The notes beneath the pieces were generated by a model. The model worked only from the letters and a program-made list of their open reading frames with translations, was not told the origin of the DNA and searched no databases. A stretch of 64,000 nt of DNA, taken from NCBI RefSeq assembly GCF_003590095.1, contig NC_039483.1, forward strand, positions 9,052,001-9,116,000, given 5' to 3'. Below are positions 1-9,762 of the stretch, in pieces. Made by a program: the position numbers and the translations under genes. Source of the stretch: Trichoplusia ni (Eukaryota; Arthropoda; Insecta; Lepidoptera; Noctuidae). Each line of letters begins with the position of its first letter. The stretch's first letter is position 1.

Positions 1-658
1 CATATTTTCTGTGTAGCTAATTTCAACCTTATAACAATTAGGACAAAATCTTGTCCAAAATAGAGGTCGAATTTTAAATTCGGATTCAATTTCAACCCAC
101 TATTCTAACATTCACAGGCCACGTTACGGATGGATGTATCCCCACAGGATATAAAACCGTTTAGTGGATAATGAACTGACATTAACGACCAGTGGGACTG
201 CCGAGAATGGGATCGCCAATTGTTTTGTGTGACTGCGTTTTTGGAGGGGATTAAAAATAGGTTCGTTGTGATTTCAGGGTTTTGTTGGTGGAGGTTGATT
301 GCAATTGCTATTGTATAAACTGTTTTTTGATTCGTTCTGTTTAGAATTTTGTTAAACAAAGTACTGTTTTATTTGCTCCTGTTTTTGAGGCAGATGAAAA
401 ATTCGAGAGTCAGTGCAAAGTAATAAGGTAGGTAATAGGTAGGTAAGAAAAGTGGTACTGATAAAACAGGAAAGTTTGCTACGAGGAAAAGTGGCCAGAA
501 AGTACAGACACGCCTCCAGTACATAAATAAACAAGTCACTTTGCACAAATGAAAAGTCTGGGAAATACAACAGCGACCGCAGTGCTTGGTTACTTTTTTT
601 ACTCAAATATATAAAACGCTGAATCAGGCATACCCTATTTCATACTGACTCAATTTTC
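1..658. other. Gene-free AT-rich sequence
   Basis: I see no gene here. Two overlapping-strand open frames of 84 codons have no domain, no splice context and low-complexity AT-driven composition. A short run of TAGG-type words lies at about 426-448. Probably intronic or intergenic. Confidence 0.6.
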
Positions 659-711
659 TTGAGTGCATTACAGTTACCAAATAAAAATATTATACGTTTT
701 AGACGGGTAGC

Positions 712-726
712 GGTTGCTAAGCAACC
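712..726. promoter_or_regulatory. X-box-like palindrome (RFX-type site)
   Basis: The sequence GGTTGCTAAGCAACC is an inverted repeat around a single central base. It fits the RFX X-box form RYYNYY, short spacer, RRNRAC. RFX factors in animals act mainly on ciliary genes in sensory neurons. The surrounding 660-930 stretch is less AT-rich than its neighbours, but no gene start can be assigned. Function is inferred from the motif only. Confidence 0.35.
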
Positions 727-1334
727 ACCTGGTCATAACTCGACAACCAACCGGTATAAACAACCGGCAACCCGATATTTTATTGGCGGATTTATGCGGA
801 TATCCGTTGGGACAAGGTTTTTGTTGGCGAAAGTATTTTACGGTGTCTGCATGTGTGAGTTACGTATCGTTTGCGGACCGGTTAGGCCTTTAGATTGGAT
901 ATCGTTAGGGTGGGAATTTGAGAAGTTTCCTTAACTGACTGCCTCGGTTATTGAAATTGCCACATTGGTTAATTAAGAGGGAAATATCACTCAAATTTAG
1001 TAAATTAAGAACGTCGTTTTCATGGGCAGAATTCAATTTAGTAACTCGTGTTGGAATACATGTTTTTTTTTGACAGCAGTAAATTTATGTTATGTTATTG
1101 GTACCAAGAAAAGAGATAGGAAAACCAGCGTTGTAATTCAAAAATGTATATCAAAGTATAAGTGGATTGTTCTCTTGAGTGATGTGTCAAACAAGCTAAA
1201 GAGCCTATTTATTAGTATTGTCGCTACCACAAATCTCGAAATACTCACGTCTGACAATATGCGGTCGCGAGAACAATGACCAGTCCATTGTGAACATCGA
1301 AACGTGATTATTTAGATCCGAAATTTACATTTAC

Positions 1335-1679
1335 ATGAAATCCCTATTTAAGCAACAACTTTGTCAAACCATCCCTTCATGTTTCAAAACCCGGGTACAA
1401 GCAGGACCCAAAGCGTTGTCATGGCGACCAGTCAACAGCCCGAATAATTCCGATGCCAAGATTAATCGATCGACATCTGCGAAAGGCGGACGGAGTGTTT
1501 CCAGATTAGTCAATTGGGATTACTTCGAGCCATCAACATGGGACTTTCAACCGTATTCTGTATCTGAAATGGTGTTGTTTTGCTTGATTTTTGTAGTCAG
1601 GGTAATAAGTCGCGGGAGGCTCGTTCGGAATAAGTGTACTGTTTATTCGAGCCTAATTTATGTGGTTCTTGTATTGTGA
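1335..1679 (+). CDS. Uncertain 114-codon open frame
   Basis: This is an ATG-initiated open frame. Its first ~75 residues are Ser/Asn/Arg-rich with a WDYFEPSTWDF segment, less biased than the chance frames around it. After about residue 78 it becomes a hydrophobic stretch typical of AT-rich noncoding DNA, which suggests that if it is real it is only an exon fragment. No domain is recognised. It contains an X-box-like motif at 1415-1428. A chance frame inside a regulatory region is at least as likely as a gene. Confidence 0.12.
   Translation: MKSLFKQQLCQTIPSCFKTRVQAGPKALSWRPVNSPNNSDAKINRSTSAKGGRSVSRLVNWDYFEPSTWDFQPYSVSEMVLFCLIFVVRVISRGRLVRNKCTVYSSLIYVVLVL
1415..1428. promoter_or_regulatory. 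X-box-like site (GTTGTCATGGCGAC)
   Basis: The sequence is an exact fit to the RYYNYY-AT-RRNRAC consensus for RFX binding. It lies 690 bp from the palindrome at 712-726. Two such sites in a locally GC-richer kilobase may mark a ciliary-type promoter or enhancer, though the degenerate consensus is expected a few times by chance in 64 kb. Confidence 0.3.
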
Positions 1680-3010
1680 GCAATGGTCACGTCATAACCA
1701 GACATCTATATTTCGTCGGCAGTATTTTTGTGTCGAACAAACGAGAGTTATGAAGATGTACTCTAGAAATGATTGCAAGATATTATTGAGTTATTATTAT
1801 TATCGTGCGTACTCTTTTACGAGTCTATTGCGCAGAAGTGATAATAATTTTATAGCCTCTGGAAACATGATTCATGAGGTTCCAATTTTCGACGTTCGCC
1901 TTTTCTGTTTCTTGGAGTAGATATGTAAATTATGGACCGGCGGAGCGTCGAGTTACAATGATTGATCTAAAAACTAACTCTATGTACGGCGCAGTTCAAT
2001 ATGGAATGTTCTCCGAGTTTCCTTGAACAAAATTTACTTCTTCAAAGTTCGAAACTGGTAACACAGATGTAACTTCCAAAAGAATACATATTTTATACTT
2101 CATATAAATCTTGAGGAAACAGATAAGATATTTGTTTTGGAGGAAAATAAAGTTGGTTTTCAAAAAAGAATATTAAGAGACTCAAAAAATAAATTATTAT
2201 ACTCGGGACACTGAAGGACCGATGCAAACTTTTTTTAGACAAAAAGTCGAAATCTTTTAATTGGGTTTAGTTAAGCAACGATTATGTTAAAAAAGTACTA
2301 ATTTCGAACAAATATGTGACCAAGCTATTAGGTATTCAATAGTAGTTATCAAAATAAGGGAAATTCTTGCATACAGAAAAATTTAATCTACAAAATTTGT
2401 TATAACCTCGAAAATGGCAAACGAAATATTTATAAAAGGGAAGTAATAGAAATCATATATCAAAGCCAACGCGACCCAGCAATCATATTCTCATTGAAAT
2501 AATGAAGTCATTTCAATTCTGATGGTATTGTTGGTCGGCCAGTAACCGAGTCATCAAACCTAACCACGGGATGATAGCAATCTGGAACGTATTCGTAATC
2601 AGTATTAGTGACGTCATAATACTGTCGATAGGTGTCAATGGAGATGATTGGATCATTAAAGCTTAAATTGGGATAGATAATGATGGTGCAGAATGTGGAC
2701 CTAAAATGTCTGTGTCGGAAAATTTTGAAATATTGAAGGTAGAAAATTGTAAGCTAAAATTCTTTTTGGTGCGAAACACTTGTCACGTGATTTATAAAAA
2801 ACGGGACAGAACTAAATTTTTTGGCGGTTTTAGTGGGTTAATAATTAAGAAGCATCCGAAGCCGGATTGATCCTGTGGTACCAGAAAAAACATGGTCCTT
2901 TTTTATCACGCCTTCGATATACCACGATGTAAGCCAAGTTGGTAACACATTATCAATATTAAAAAAGCTCAAAACACATTTTTACTTGCAACGATTATTC
3001 TGGTCCAGAG
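1680..3010. other. Gene-free AT-rich sequence with one CRE
   Basis: No gene is visible. The only motif noted is a full palindromic CRE, TGACGTCA, at 2609-2616. The rest is AT-rich with stops in all frames. Confidence 0.55.
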
Positions 3011-3014
3011 CATA

Positions 3015-3240
3015 CTATGAGTTTAAAAATCGGAAGCGTTGACGTGTGGAAGCAATAACGCTAAACGCAAAATGTATAGCACCATCTCCCTTTAATATAC
3101 CCGTCTTGTTTTGCCAGTTCATATTACTGGCGCTGAGTGAGTTTTGCGTTACCCATTCACACGAGACGGGACTCGAATGAGTGATATCCGTCGCTGCGCT
3201 GTCATTCGAGATCATCTCATTTCCTCCATCGGCGCTCGCT
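3015..3240 (-). repeat. Possible decayed repeat with 66-codon open frame
   Basis: This patch is GC-richer than its flanks and has a sharp change of composition at both sides. On the minus strand it reads open for 66 codons (Ser/Thr/Asn-rich, no recognised domain). The style resembles a transposon-derived segment rather than a host exon, but I cannot name a family. No terminal repeats or target duplication are visible. Confidence 0.2.
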
Positions 3241-6069
3241 TGTTTTTACTTGTGATCTCGTTGACGTGCTCTGTACATAATTTTGTTTAAATATTTGGCT
3301 TTGCATGTCATTTAAGGTAAATTGCCATTTATGTATTTTTAAGCAAAAAGCCAGGTTTTCGTAGAGTGTCTTTCTGAAAATTGTAGTGAATTTTTTTATT
3401 GATCTGGAATTTCATAAGCCTATACTGTTACCAGTTCAGGCGGATTAAATGAAAATTTTGTGCTTCAATATCACGAGCAAAATATTATGATTATTATAAT
3501 CATTTTAGGAAATTCAAGTGATGAAATTTCCCAACAAACCAAAAATCTGGTATAAAGTGGGTATTACAAGAACAGCGGTAATAAGCTATATCCGACGGGA
3601 TAGGAAGCGTTATTTTGATCATTTAATTTCCTCAATTGAGCTTCTGAAATTCAGTACGGCCAAATTTCATTTCACGAGAACGATACAGTTTCATTCTAAG
3701 AAAATTGTGCGTATCTTTTGATTTCATCTCAAATAGTACGCTCATTTATATTTTGTTCCGCATGTTTGTGTAGCCAAGGTAAAGAAATTCCAAAAATTTC
3801 ATACATGCTCACACTTATTTTATTTTCTATTATTAACGGAATCCCGCACTTAGAAATTTAGTCCTTGATGCGCAGACGTCTTTTTTAACAAATATTAAAG
3901 GCATATGCATAGAGACACCTAGATTATTATTTCATTTACCTACACAGTTACCAAGCTGAATTACTCTCTTTAAAAAAACGTGCATTGTGATTACGATCAT
4001 GTTATAGAGTTTTGATTGTGCTGAAAAAATTAAATTCAAAAGGAACCACGTTAAGAACATAGTAGTTTTAGGTAAAAAAATATATAATTTTAAAAATAGC
4101 CATAAATTGATGAACCAAATAGATCAATTAAATTATTCTGAAACACTAAAACATAAAATCAATAAGCCACTAAATTGTCTACATTTACAGCCTCAGCCAT
4201 TTAAAACCTCAGCATTCAAAACATTTTACAAATTTCAATATATCCAAATTAATTCCATCCCTACATACTTTCGTACCATTGTGCATTGGTACTGCTTCCA
4301 ATACAATGGCATTGTCGAGAGTTACCATTGTATACAGTGTCACGGTTTATCAATGGCGCCGATATCGAGGACTGTTTTGGGGAATTAATAACAATGAATG
4401 CAGTCCCTGTTTGTCACGAAACCTCACATTATGGAGACAGGTTCAGAGTTTACACTTGAAAATGAAATCAATCGTTTTTGGAAAACATTTTTATTTTTTC
4501 GTAGTCAAGGAATTTAATCCCTTTAATAAGGCTCTGCGGCCCGTTTATCTGTTATTAGCCTGTATGTCATAAACCATGTTTCTTTTACAGATTATATTTT
4601 TTTTTCCTCAAACTGGATCGTATTACAATACTAACGCAATACCATAAAAATACTGATTGTAACTATTTATTTTATAACGGACTCTCACGTTCTCACTATT
4701 TATCGCGATCGCCCTAGTAGTTTCGTATCCAACCGCGAGTCTGTTTGACAATAAATATTTTACACAATTCTGTTATGTATTATTCTAATTAATCTTCAGT
4801 TTTACATAAAACAGGAACTAATAACAAATTATAATCATAGTCGTAAGTTTACAACAAAATATTCATAACACTGTGGTTTTCTTTGTTATCAAGTTTTTTT
4901 CATTCGTGCATCTAAGGATTAAATTATGGGTGTTCGCGGTATTAAATAAGAAAGAAAAATAAGCATTTTAAACTTAATCCAAGGTAATCCATTGGGAGCG
5001 GGTGAGGGGCGCAATACACAGTAATTTTATGAACGTTCCATTGAGCAATCTAGCGATGTTTCTACTAACAAGCTTAGTAGCGATTTGAATTTTAATAACC
5101 TTTTTTTTACACTTTTTGTTGTTAGCTTTAGTTGATTTAGCAATGTTTTAATTTCAGCCATGTTTTTATGTTATCCTAATTTTATATTGATATGTCGTTA
5201 AATTTCGAATACAACTTGACAGTTGTAGAATATTTTCGTTTATACCCTAAGATAGCCCAGAAGTATTTAGTTATTATATTTGTGAGAATTAAAAACTGCT
5301 GAAGACGCTTAAGAACTAGCAAACTGAAATACATGACTACATTACCAAAAGATTTATCAAATTAAGTATTATTAAACACTTGAAAATCAAATTTATTCTG
5401 ATGAAGTGCAAACATAGGTACTTAAAAATTAAAAAAGTACCCGAAAATCCGCTGCGATAGACGCTTTCTGTTAAGAACTATCGCGATTATTCCCGGCTGA
5501 ATGATTATTCTTTATGTTTATTCCTCTTTGGAGTAAAATCTAGGGCAATACAAAGGATTCATCACGAACTTAAAACTTAATTACCTATACCATACATCTG
5601 AATTACTATCAAATAATCCTTATAGATCTATTTATCCAAAAGCTCACGTGGCTTTAAATACTTAATTAAACATTTATAAATTATCACCAATTAATCATAA
5701 TTAGTTCTGGTAATTATCATCAAATTGGTAATTTATTTGAATAGGATAATTTTGACCTCAATTACTGAAGTTGAGTGATCGATAAATATTTTTATAAACA
5801 ATTAACATAAGTAATTAATTTTATAACATATTGTAATTATTGTTGCCGTAAAATCGCTGTCGGATAAGTATTTGCTCTAAAATACAAAGCAAATATCCTC
5901 TTGGGCTTATGTCAAAAAAAAAATTCAACATCTTTTTTGAAAAAGAGTAAGCTTTTTACAGTAATTACTAATAAGCAAAATATATGAAGGTACAGAAAAA
6001 AAAAAATAACTCTCCGGTTAGTCGGAATTGACTAAAGATAGCTTCGTATCACCCACAAAAAATAGTAAC
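3241..6069. other. Gene-free AT-rich sequence
   Basis: I see no supported gene. The open frames of 67, 93 and 97 codons are AT-driven and lack domains or splice signals. It holds homopolymer A and T runs and small GC-richer islands such as 4675-4735. Intronic or intergenic. Confidence 0.6.
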
Positions 6070-6109
6070 AGTCTATACTAACCAAACGTAACTATATTCT
6101 ACCTCTCTC

Positions 6110-6350
6110 TTAACTTAGACCGAGGCTTGGCTGCAATTTCGCGCTCGCAGTGCAGGTATTGTTTGCTAGGACCGCCTCGAGAGAGTCGAGTGGCACGCCG
6201 CCGCGCCGTCACATCTACCTTGAATCCTACCACTACTTCTGAAAGTAACTCTGATGGTGAAAGAAGGAGATGCCGCTCTACGGAGTGTAGTGCGTCTCGC
6301 TTCCTTATTTGTAGCAGTCGCTTTAGAGGTGGTAGGGAACTTGATTGCTA
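6110..6350 (+). repeat. Diverged interspersed repeat, GC-rich
   Basis: A GC-rich stretch with Arg/Ser-rich translation sits sharply in AT-rich DNA. Its 3' part (AGATGCCGCTCTACGG then CGTCTCGCTTCC) matches, with divergence, segments at 29857-29905 (AGATGCTGCTCTACGC then CGTCTTGCTTCC) and 17965-18000. Sharing across three sites argues for an old dispersed repeat family, not a coding exon. The 109-codon open frame over it is regarded as incidental. Confidence 0.4.
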
Positions 6351-6359
6351 TAGTGAAGT

Positions 6360-6800
6360 AATAGAAAGTATGTTTATATATTTGTGTATTTTAATTACGA
6401 ATGAAGCTGGTTTAGTAAGCTGTGACCTTTTACGCATGCCAGAAATCATGGAATAATTTTGGAAGGAATCATGAACGAAATTTGTAACAAGACAGAATAA
6501 GGAATTCCAAAACGAACAGCTTGTATACATTAAATTAACTGTTTAAAAACAAGTACGTATAAAATTTCATATACTTTTTAATATAAATCAATGAAAGTGT
6601 AATCCTGGGAAACGCATGAATGCATATTTTCATAAATAAGCATATATGTGTAAAGCTGGTGCGGATAATATAGCGTTATTAATATTTTAATTTGGTAAAA
6701 GCCTGGAGCTATATCCCACCAACATACGTGATCATTATAATAATATATTGCCCTGTATCGACGACTAAATGTATGGTTAGCAACACAAATCCTTTAATAC
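6360..6800. other. Gene-free AT-rich sequence
   Basis: Nothing recognisable apart from short A/T runs. The minus-strand frame at 6348-6530 has no supporting feature. Confidence 0.5.
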
Positions 6801-6802
6801 TG

Positions 6803-7010
6803 ACTGCATGGATATCCGCGTGGTTGAGGTCACCACGCCAAGCCCACTGTGCGCGTCGTGTCGCGGGTTTAGGCCCCGTGTAAGAGAAAATTTTTGCGAT
6901 ATACTTAATTCTTGTTCTGAGTCTAGGTGTCTTTGTATATGTGGTTTGAATGTTTGTGAAACCCCTGCGACACAAGGACTAAATTCCTTACTGCGAGAGA
7001 TTTTTTTTTT
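6803..7010 (+). repeat. tRNA-derived SINE, near full length
   Basis: The tRNA-like head has an A-box-like TATCCGCGTGGTTGAGG and a B-box region around TCGCGGGTTTAGGCC. The body carries the CTTGTTCTGAGTCTAGGTGTCTTTG segment shared with other copies in this window. The 3' part (GACACAAGGACTAAATTCC) ends in a run of ten T at 7001-7010. Copies with the same order of blocks occur at about 7.85, 8.8, 17.7, 23.3, 30.3, 31.4, 31.9 and 56.2 kb. Such tRNA-derived SINEs are abundant in moths and are made by LINE machinery acting in trans. The longer open frames over it in both strands are incidental. Confidence 0.75.
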
Positions 7011-7398
7011 AACCGACTTCAAAAAAAGGAGGAGGTTCTCAATTCGAATGTATTTTTTTTTATGTTTGTTACCTCGTAACTTGCGATTGGGTGAACCGAT
7101 TTTCATGATTCTTTTTTTATTTGAAAGCTTATGCTTCCCGTGTGGTCCCATTATCACCATTTCAATATCTGATGATGGGATCTTGTAGAAATCGGGGGAA
7201 CTCTTCAATAAATAACAGCAGATTAACCGCAATTGTTGCTATAGCATATCTAAGCATTGTTTACGCCATCACACAACATATTATTACGCCTGTACTCACT
7301 ACAAAGGTTATAAAAACTATTTCGAAAAAAAATAATGTTCAAGGGCACTTACAAAGTTTTACAAAAAACGCAATACTGAAACTAATTTGAAGTCGGTT
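7011..7398 (+). mobile_element. MITE with 13-bp terminal inverted repeats
   Basis: The element starts AACCGACTTCAAA and ends with its exact reverse complement TTTGAAGTCGGTT (7386-7398). Total length is 388 bp and there is no transposase frame. Just inside the left end is AAGGAGGAGGTTCTCAATTC, which I recognise from a MITE family common in lepidopteran genomes; superfamily not assigned. It lies directly against the T-tail of the SINE at 6803-7010, with T runs on both sides (7001-7010 and 7399-7405), as expected if it inserted into the tail and duplicated T residues. A fragment of the same end recurs at 13030-13050. Confidence 0.75.
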
Positions 7399-7405
7399 TT
7401 TTTTT

Positions 7406-7845
7406 GTGAAAATTGTTAAAGAAAACAAAACATGTAATCAATTTTATTCGACTGACCTTTTGATCAAGCGGTTTGTGACCTTGTTTTAAGCCTTTGGGTA
7501 CCTACGTAACTAAAATAAATTTGTCTCATAATTTACTAAATTCGTACTAAACACATTTTTTTTAACATTTCCCTGAAAAATGTTGGCACTTTGTAAATCC
7601 TATTAATTCATTGACTTTTGTTCCTGACTGTACAGTTAAACGCGTTGGATATTTAGATACGTAAAGCTTTTACTGTGTCATTTACTTTATTTAGTAATCA
7701 TTTTAACGAGTTTTATAGCTTTTGTTAGGTTAACTACCTATTATGAAAGTTTGAATATTTTTAACGGCTTTGTTATTCAAATTTTAGTTTCCGATAAATC
7801 AACGAATATTCGCATGTAAAATTTGTATAAGTTTTAACTTTCATA
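7406..7845. other. Gene-free AT-rich sequence
   Basis: No gene, repeat or motif could be supported here. Confidence 0.5.
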
Positions 7846-7847
7846 AA

Positions 7848-8015
7848 CTACCACTTCAAACCCACGGCGAGTGTCGTGTCGCAGGTTTGATTCAAGCGTA
7901 GGACAAACGATTGTCTAATTCATGAATTCTTGTCCTGGGTTTGGGTGTTTTTGTGCAAAGTGACTTAAATGTTTGTGTCACCCCTGATGTAATGGTTTTA
8001 GTGCGGAATAATTTG
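7848..8015 (+). repeat. tRNA-derived SINE, 5'-truncated
   Basis: It contains GTGTCGTGTCGCAGGTTTGA (B-box region), the TCTTGTCCTGGGTTTGGGTG body segment and a 3' part ending near TAGTGCGGAATAATTTG followed by A residues. The A-box head is missing or too diverged to see. Same orientation as the copy at 6803-7010. Confidence 0.6.
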
Positions 8016-8020
8016 AAAAA

Positions 8021-8617
8021 AAAAGACTTAAATCATGTCATAGCTTTATCTATTCTAGCTTTCTAAATAGCTTTCTTGCCTTTTCGGTCCTTTCTTTTGT
8101 TTCTATCCTATACCAATTTAATCGCGGTTCACGAAAAACCTTTTAACGAAATAACACCAACAAAGTCATAAACATTAAATGAGTAGATTAAAAAGTTCTA
8201 TAAATTAAGACATTGCCGGGAGATAATCCGAGTATAACCTCAAACCCTAATTTAGTTAATAAAGCGTGAAACAAAAAGCGCTAAAATTCCCCGCTTTGTG
8301 GAGCTCACAACTAAAAATTGCATAATTAAAAACTATTTAAATTAACTTGGTAGCGTCTTAACGAAGTTGGAATTATGAAGTTGGTAGCAATGTCCTCCGC
8401 CCTACCAAGAGTTGTCGTTTTGATGAGGTTTCTTGCTTAATATTTTGATGGAAAGATGAGATGAGAAGTCAAGCCACTTTAATTTGTTGCCAAAGTACTC
8501 AGTAATATTTCAGATGAAGTAAATTGTATACATTTCAGATTTTAGAATCGATTTTTATGCCCGTCTTAGGAAATCGCTCGTACTCAGACGTGGGGGAAAA
8601 AATAATGTAACCGTACA
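8021..8617. other. Gene-free sequence
   Basis: Nothing recognisable; AT-rich with small GC-richer words. Confidence 0.5.
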
Positions 8618-8745
8618 AACGTTGCTGTCCAGTTATCACGGTTCAATAGAAACTGCCTAGTGACGAACGGCACACCGAAAGACGGATAGACAGCCGAAAT
8701 AATACCGGAAAGGGTAATAATCACCCTTTGGGTAGGCTAAAAAAA
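8618..8745 (-). repeat. Fragment of the ACCTATTACT/GTCACCAGGCT repeat
   Basis: On the minus strand it reads CCCAAAGGGTGATTATTACC, then a GTCTATCCGTCTTTCGG segment, then GTTCGTCACTAGGCAG and AACCGTGATAACTGGACAG. This is the order of blocks of a very common lepidopteran interspersed repeat, also seen at 13972-14190, 30715-30960, 58728-58873 and 61690-61775. Its class is not determined here. Confidence 0.55.
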
Positions 8746-8796
8746 GCTAATAGTAAAAAAGTATTGACATTAGAGTTAAGGAAGCGATGTGCCTCC

Positions 8797-9076
8797 CTTC
8801 TCTTTAAAAAAAACGACTCCCGCAGTAAGGAATTTAATCCTTGTGTCGCGGGGGGCTTTACAAATATGTATACAAATGAAAAAAATGTTTACAAATATAT
8901 TTACAAATATTATATTTTATAATATATACGTGCAGAAAGATACCCAGACTCAGAACAAGCATTCGTAGATCACACAAATGCTTGTCCTACGCGGGGATTG
9001 AACCCGCGACACGTCGCGCTCAGTGGGTTTGGTGTGGTGACCTGAACCACTCGGCTACCGTTTTAAACCATGCAGT
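8797..9076 (-). repeat. tRNA-derived SINE with AT-rich internal expansion
   Basis: On the minus strand the head GGTAGCCGAGTGGTTCAGG (A box) and the B box GGGTTCAATCCCCGC are well preserved. The body segment CTTGTTCTGAGTCTGGGTAT follows. Between the body and the 3' end (GACACAAGGATTAAATTCC) lies about 80 bp of TACAAATAT-type sequence at 8860-8935 that other copies lack. The best-preserved SINE head in the window, but its loops do not make a functional tRNA. Confidence 0.75.
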
Positions 9077-9504
9077 GCGCTGTCTTACTTAAATATTTGC
9101 AAGATTCTTTCAGAATTTCCAAAAATATGTAGGTGCCTCAGGTGTTTCGTTCACTGATGGCACTGACTATACCGTAGAGTCGAAATATAACTTGTAAGGA
9201 ATAATTTGAAAATGTTGCCCGAGGCCAATTTTAAGGCCAGTTAATGGGTATTACCAGTTTGGAATCCTTAAACGCTCACTTTAAAAGGGAATTACGAAAA
9301 TTCGAAGTAAATTCACTGAGATGCTTTAAGCGTTGTGCTAAATATTTAAGAAAGTTTTCGTTTTATGATTAGTTAATGAACGAGAAATTTAATTGAAGTA
9401 CAGCAATTAGTTGGCGATAAAATATCTTAGGATTTTATAGCTATTTCAATTAAATTCCGTTTTTTTTTTTAATATTTCTTTTGTCTTTGGACTTGAACAT
9501 TTAC
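9077..9504. other. Gene-free sequence
   Basis: Nothing recognised. Confidence 0.5.
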
Positions 9505-9762
9505 ACTAGCTGTTGCCCGCAACTTCGTCCGCGTGGTTAGAAGATATAAGTTATGATTTATACCTGCCCCGCTTTTTCCACATTTTCCATTGTATCTTCG
9601 CTCCTATTAGTCGCAGCTTGATATTATATAGCTTAAAAGCTTCCTCGATGAATGGTCTGTTCAATACAAAAATATTTTTTCAATTTGAACCAGTAGTTCC
9701 TGAGATTAGCGCGTTCAAACAAACAAACAAACTCTTCAGCTTTATATATTAGTAAAGATATA
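9505..9762 (+). mobile_element. Non-LTR retrotransposon 3'-end unit
   Basis: It starts ACTAGCTGTTGCCCGCAACT and ends in AGCTTTATATATTAGTAAAG, after a CAAACAAACAAACAAA run. A second copy in the same orientation with nearly the same length lies at 62889-63143. The conserved 3' tail and the repeated ~255-bp unit are as expected for a LINE 3' UTR (5'-truncated insertion) or a SINE sharing that tail. The 79-codon open frame over it is incidental. Confidence 0.65.

Noticed and set aside
6777..7232. 151-codon minus-strand and 126-codon plus-strand frames
   Set aside because: Both cross the boundary between the SINE and the MITE at 7010/7011, so they are chance frames over two mobile elements.
8985..9065. 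Possible tRNA gene (good A and B boxes on the minus strand)
   Set aside because: The head is followed by the SINE body and tail, and no cloverleaf with matched acceptor stem can be formed. It is a SINE head.
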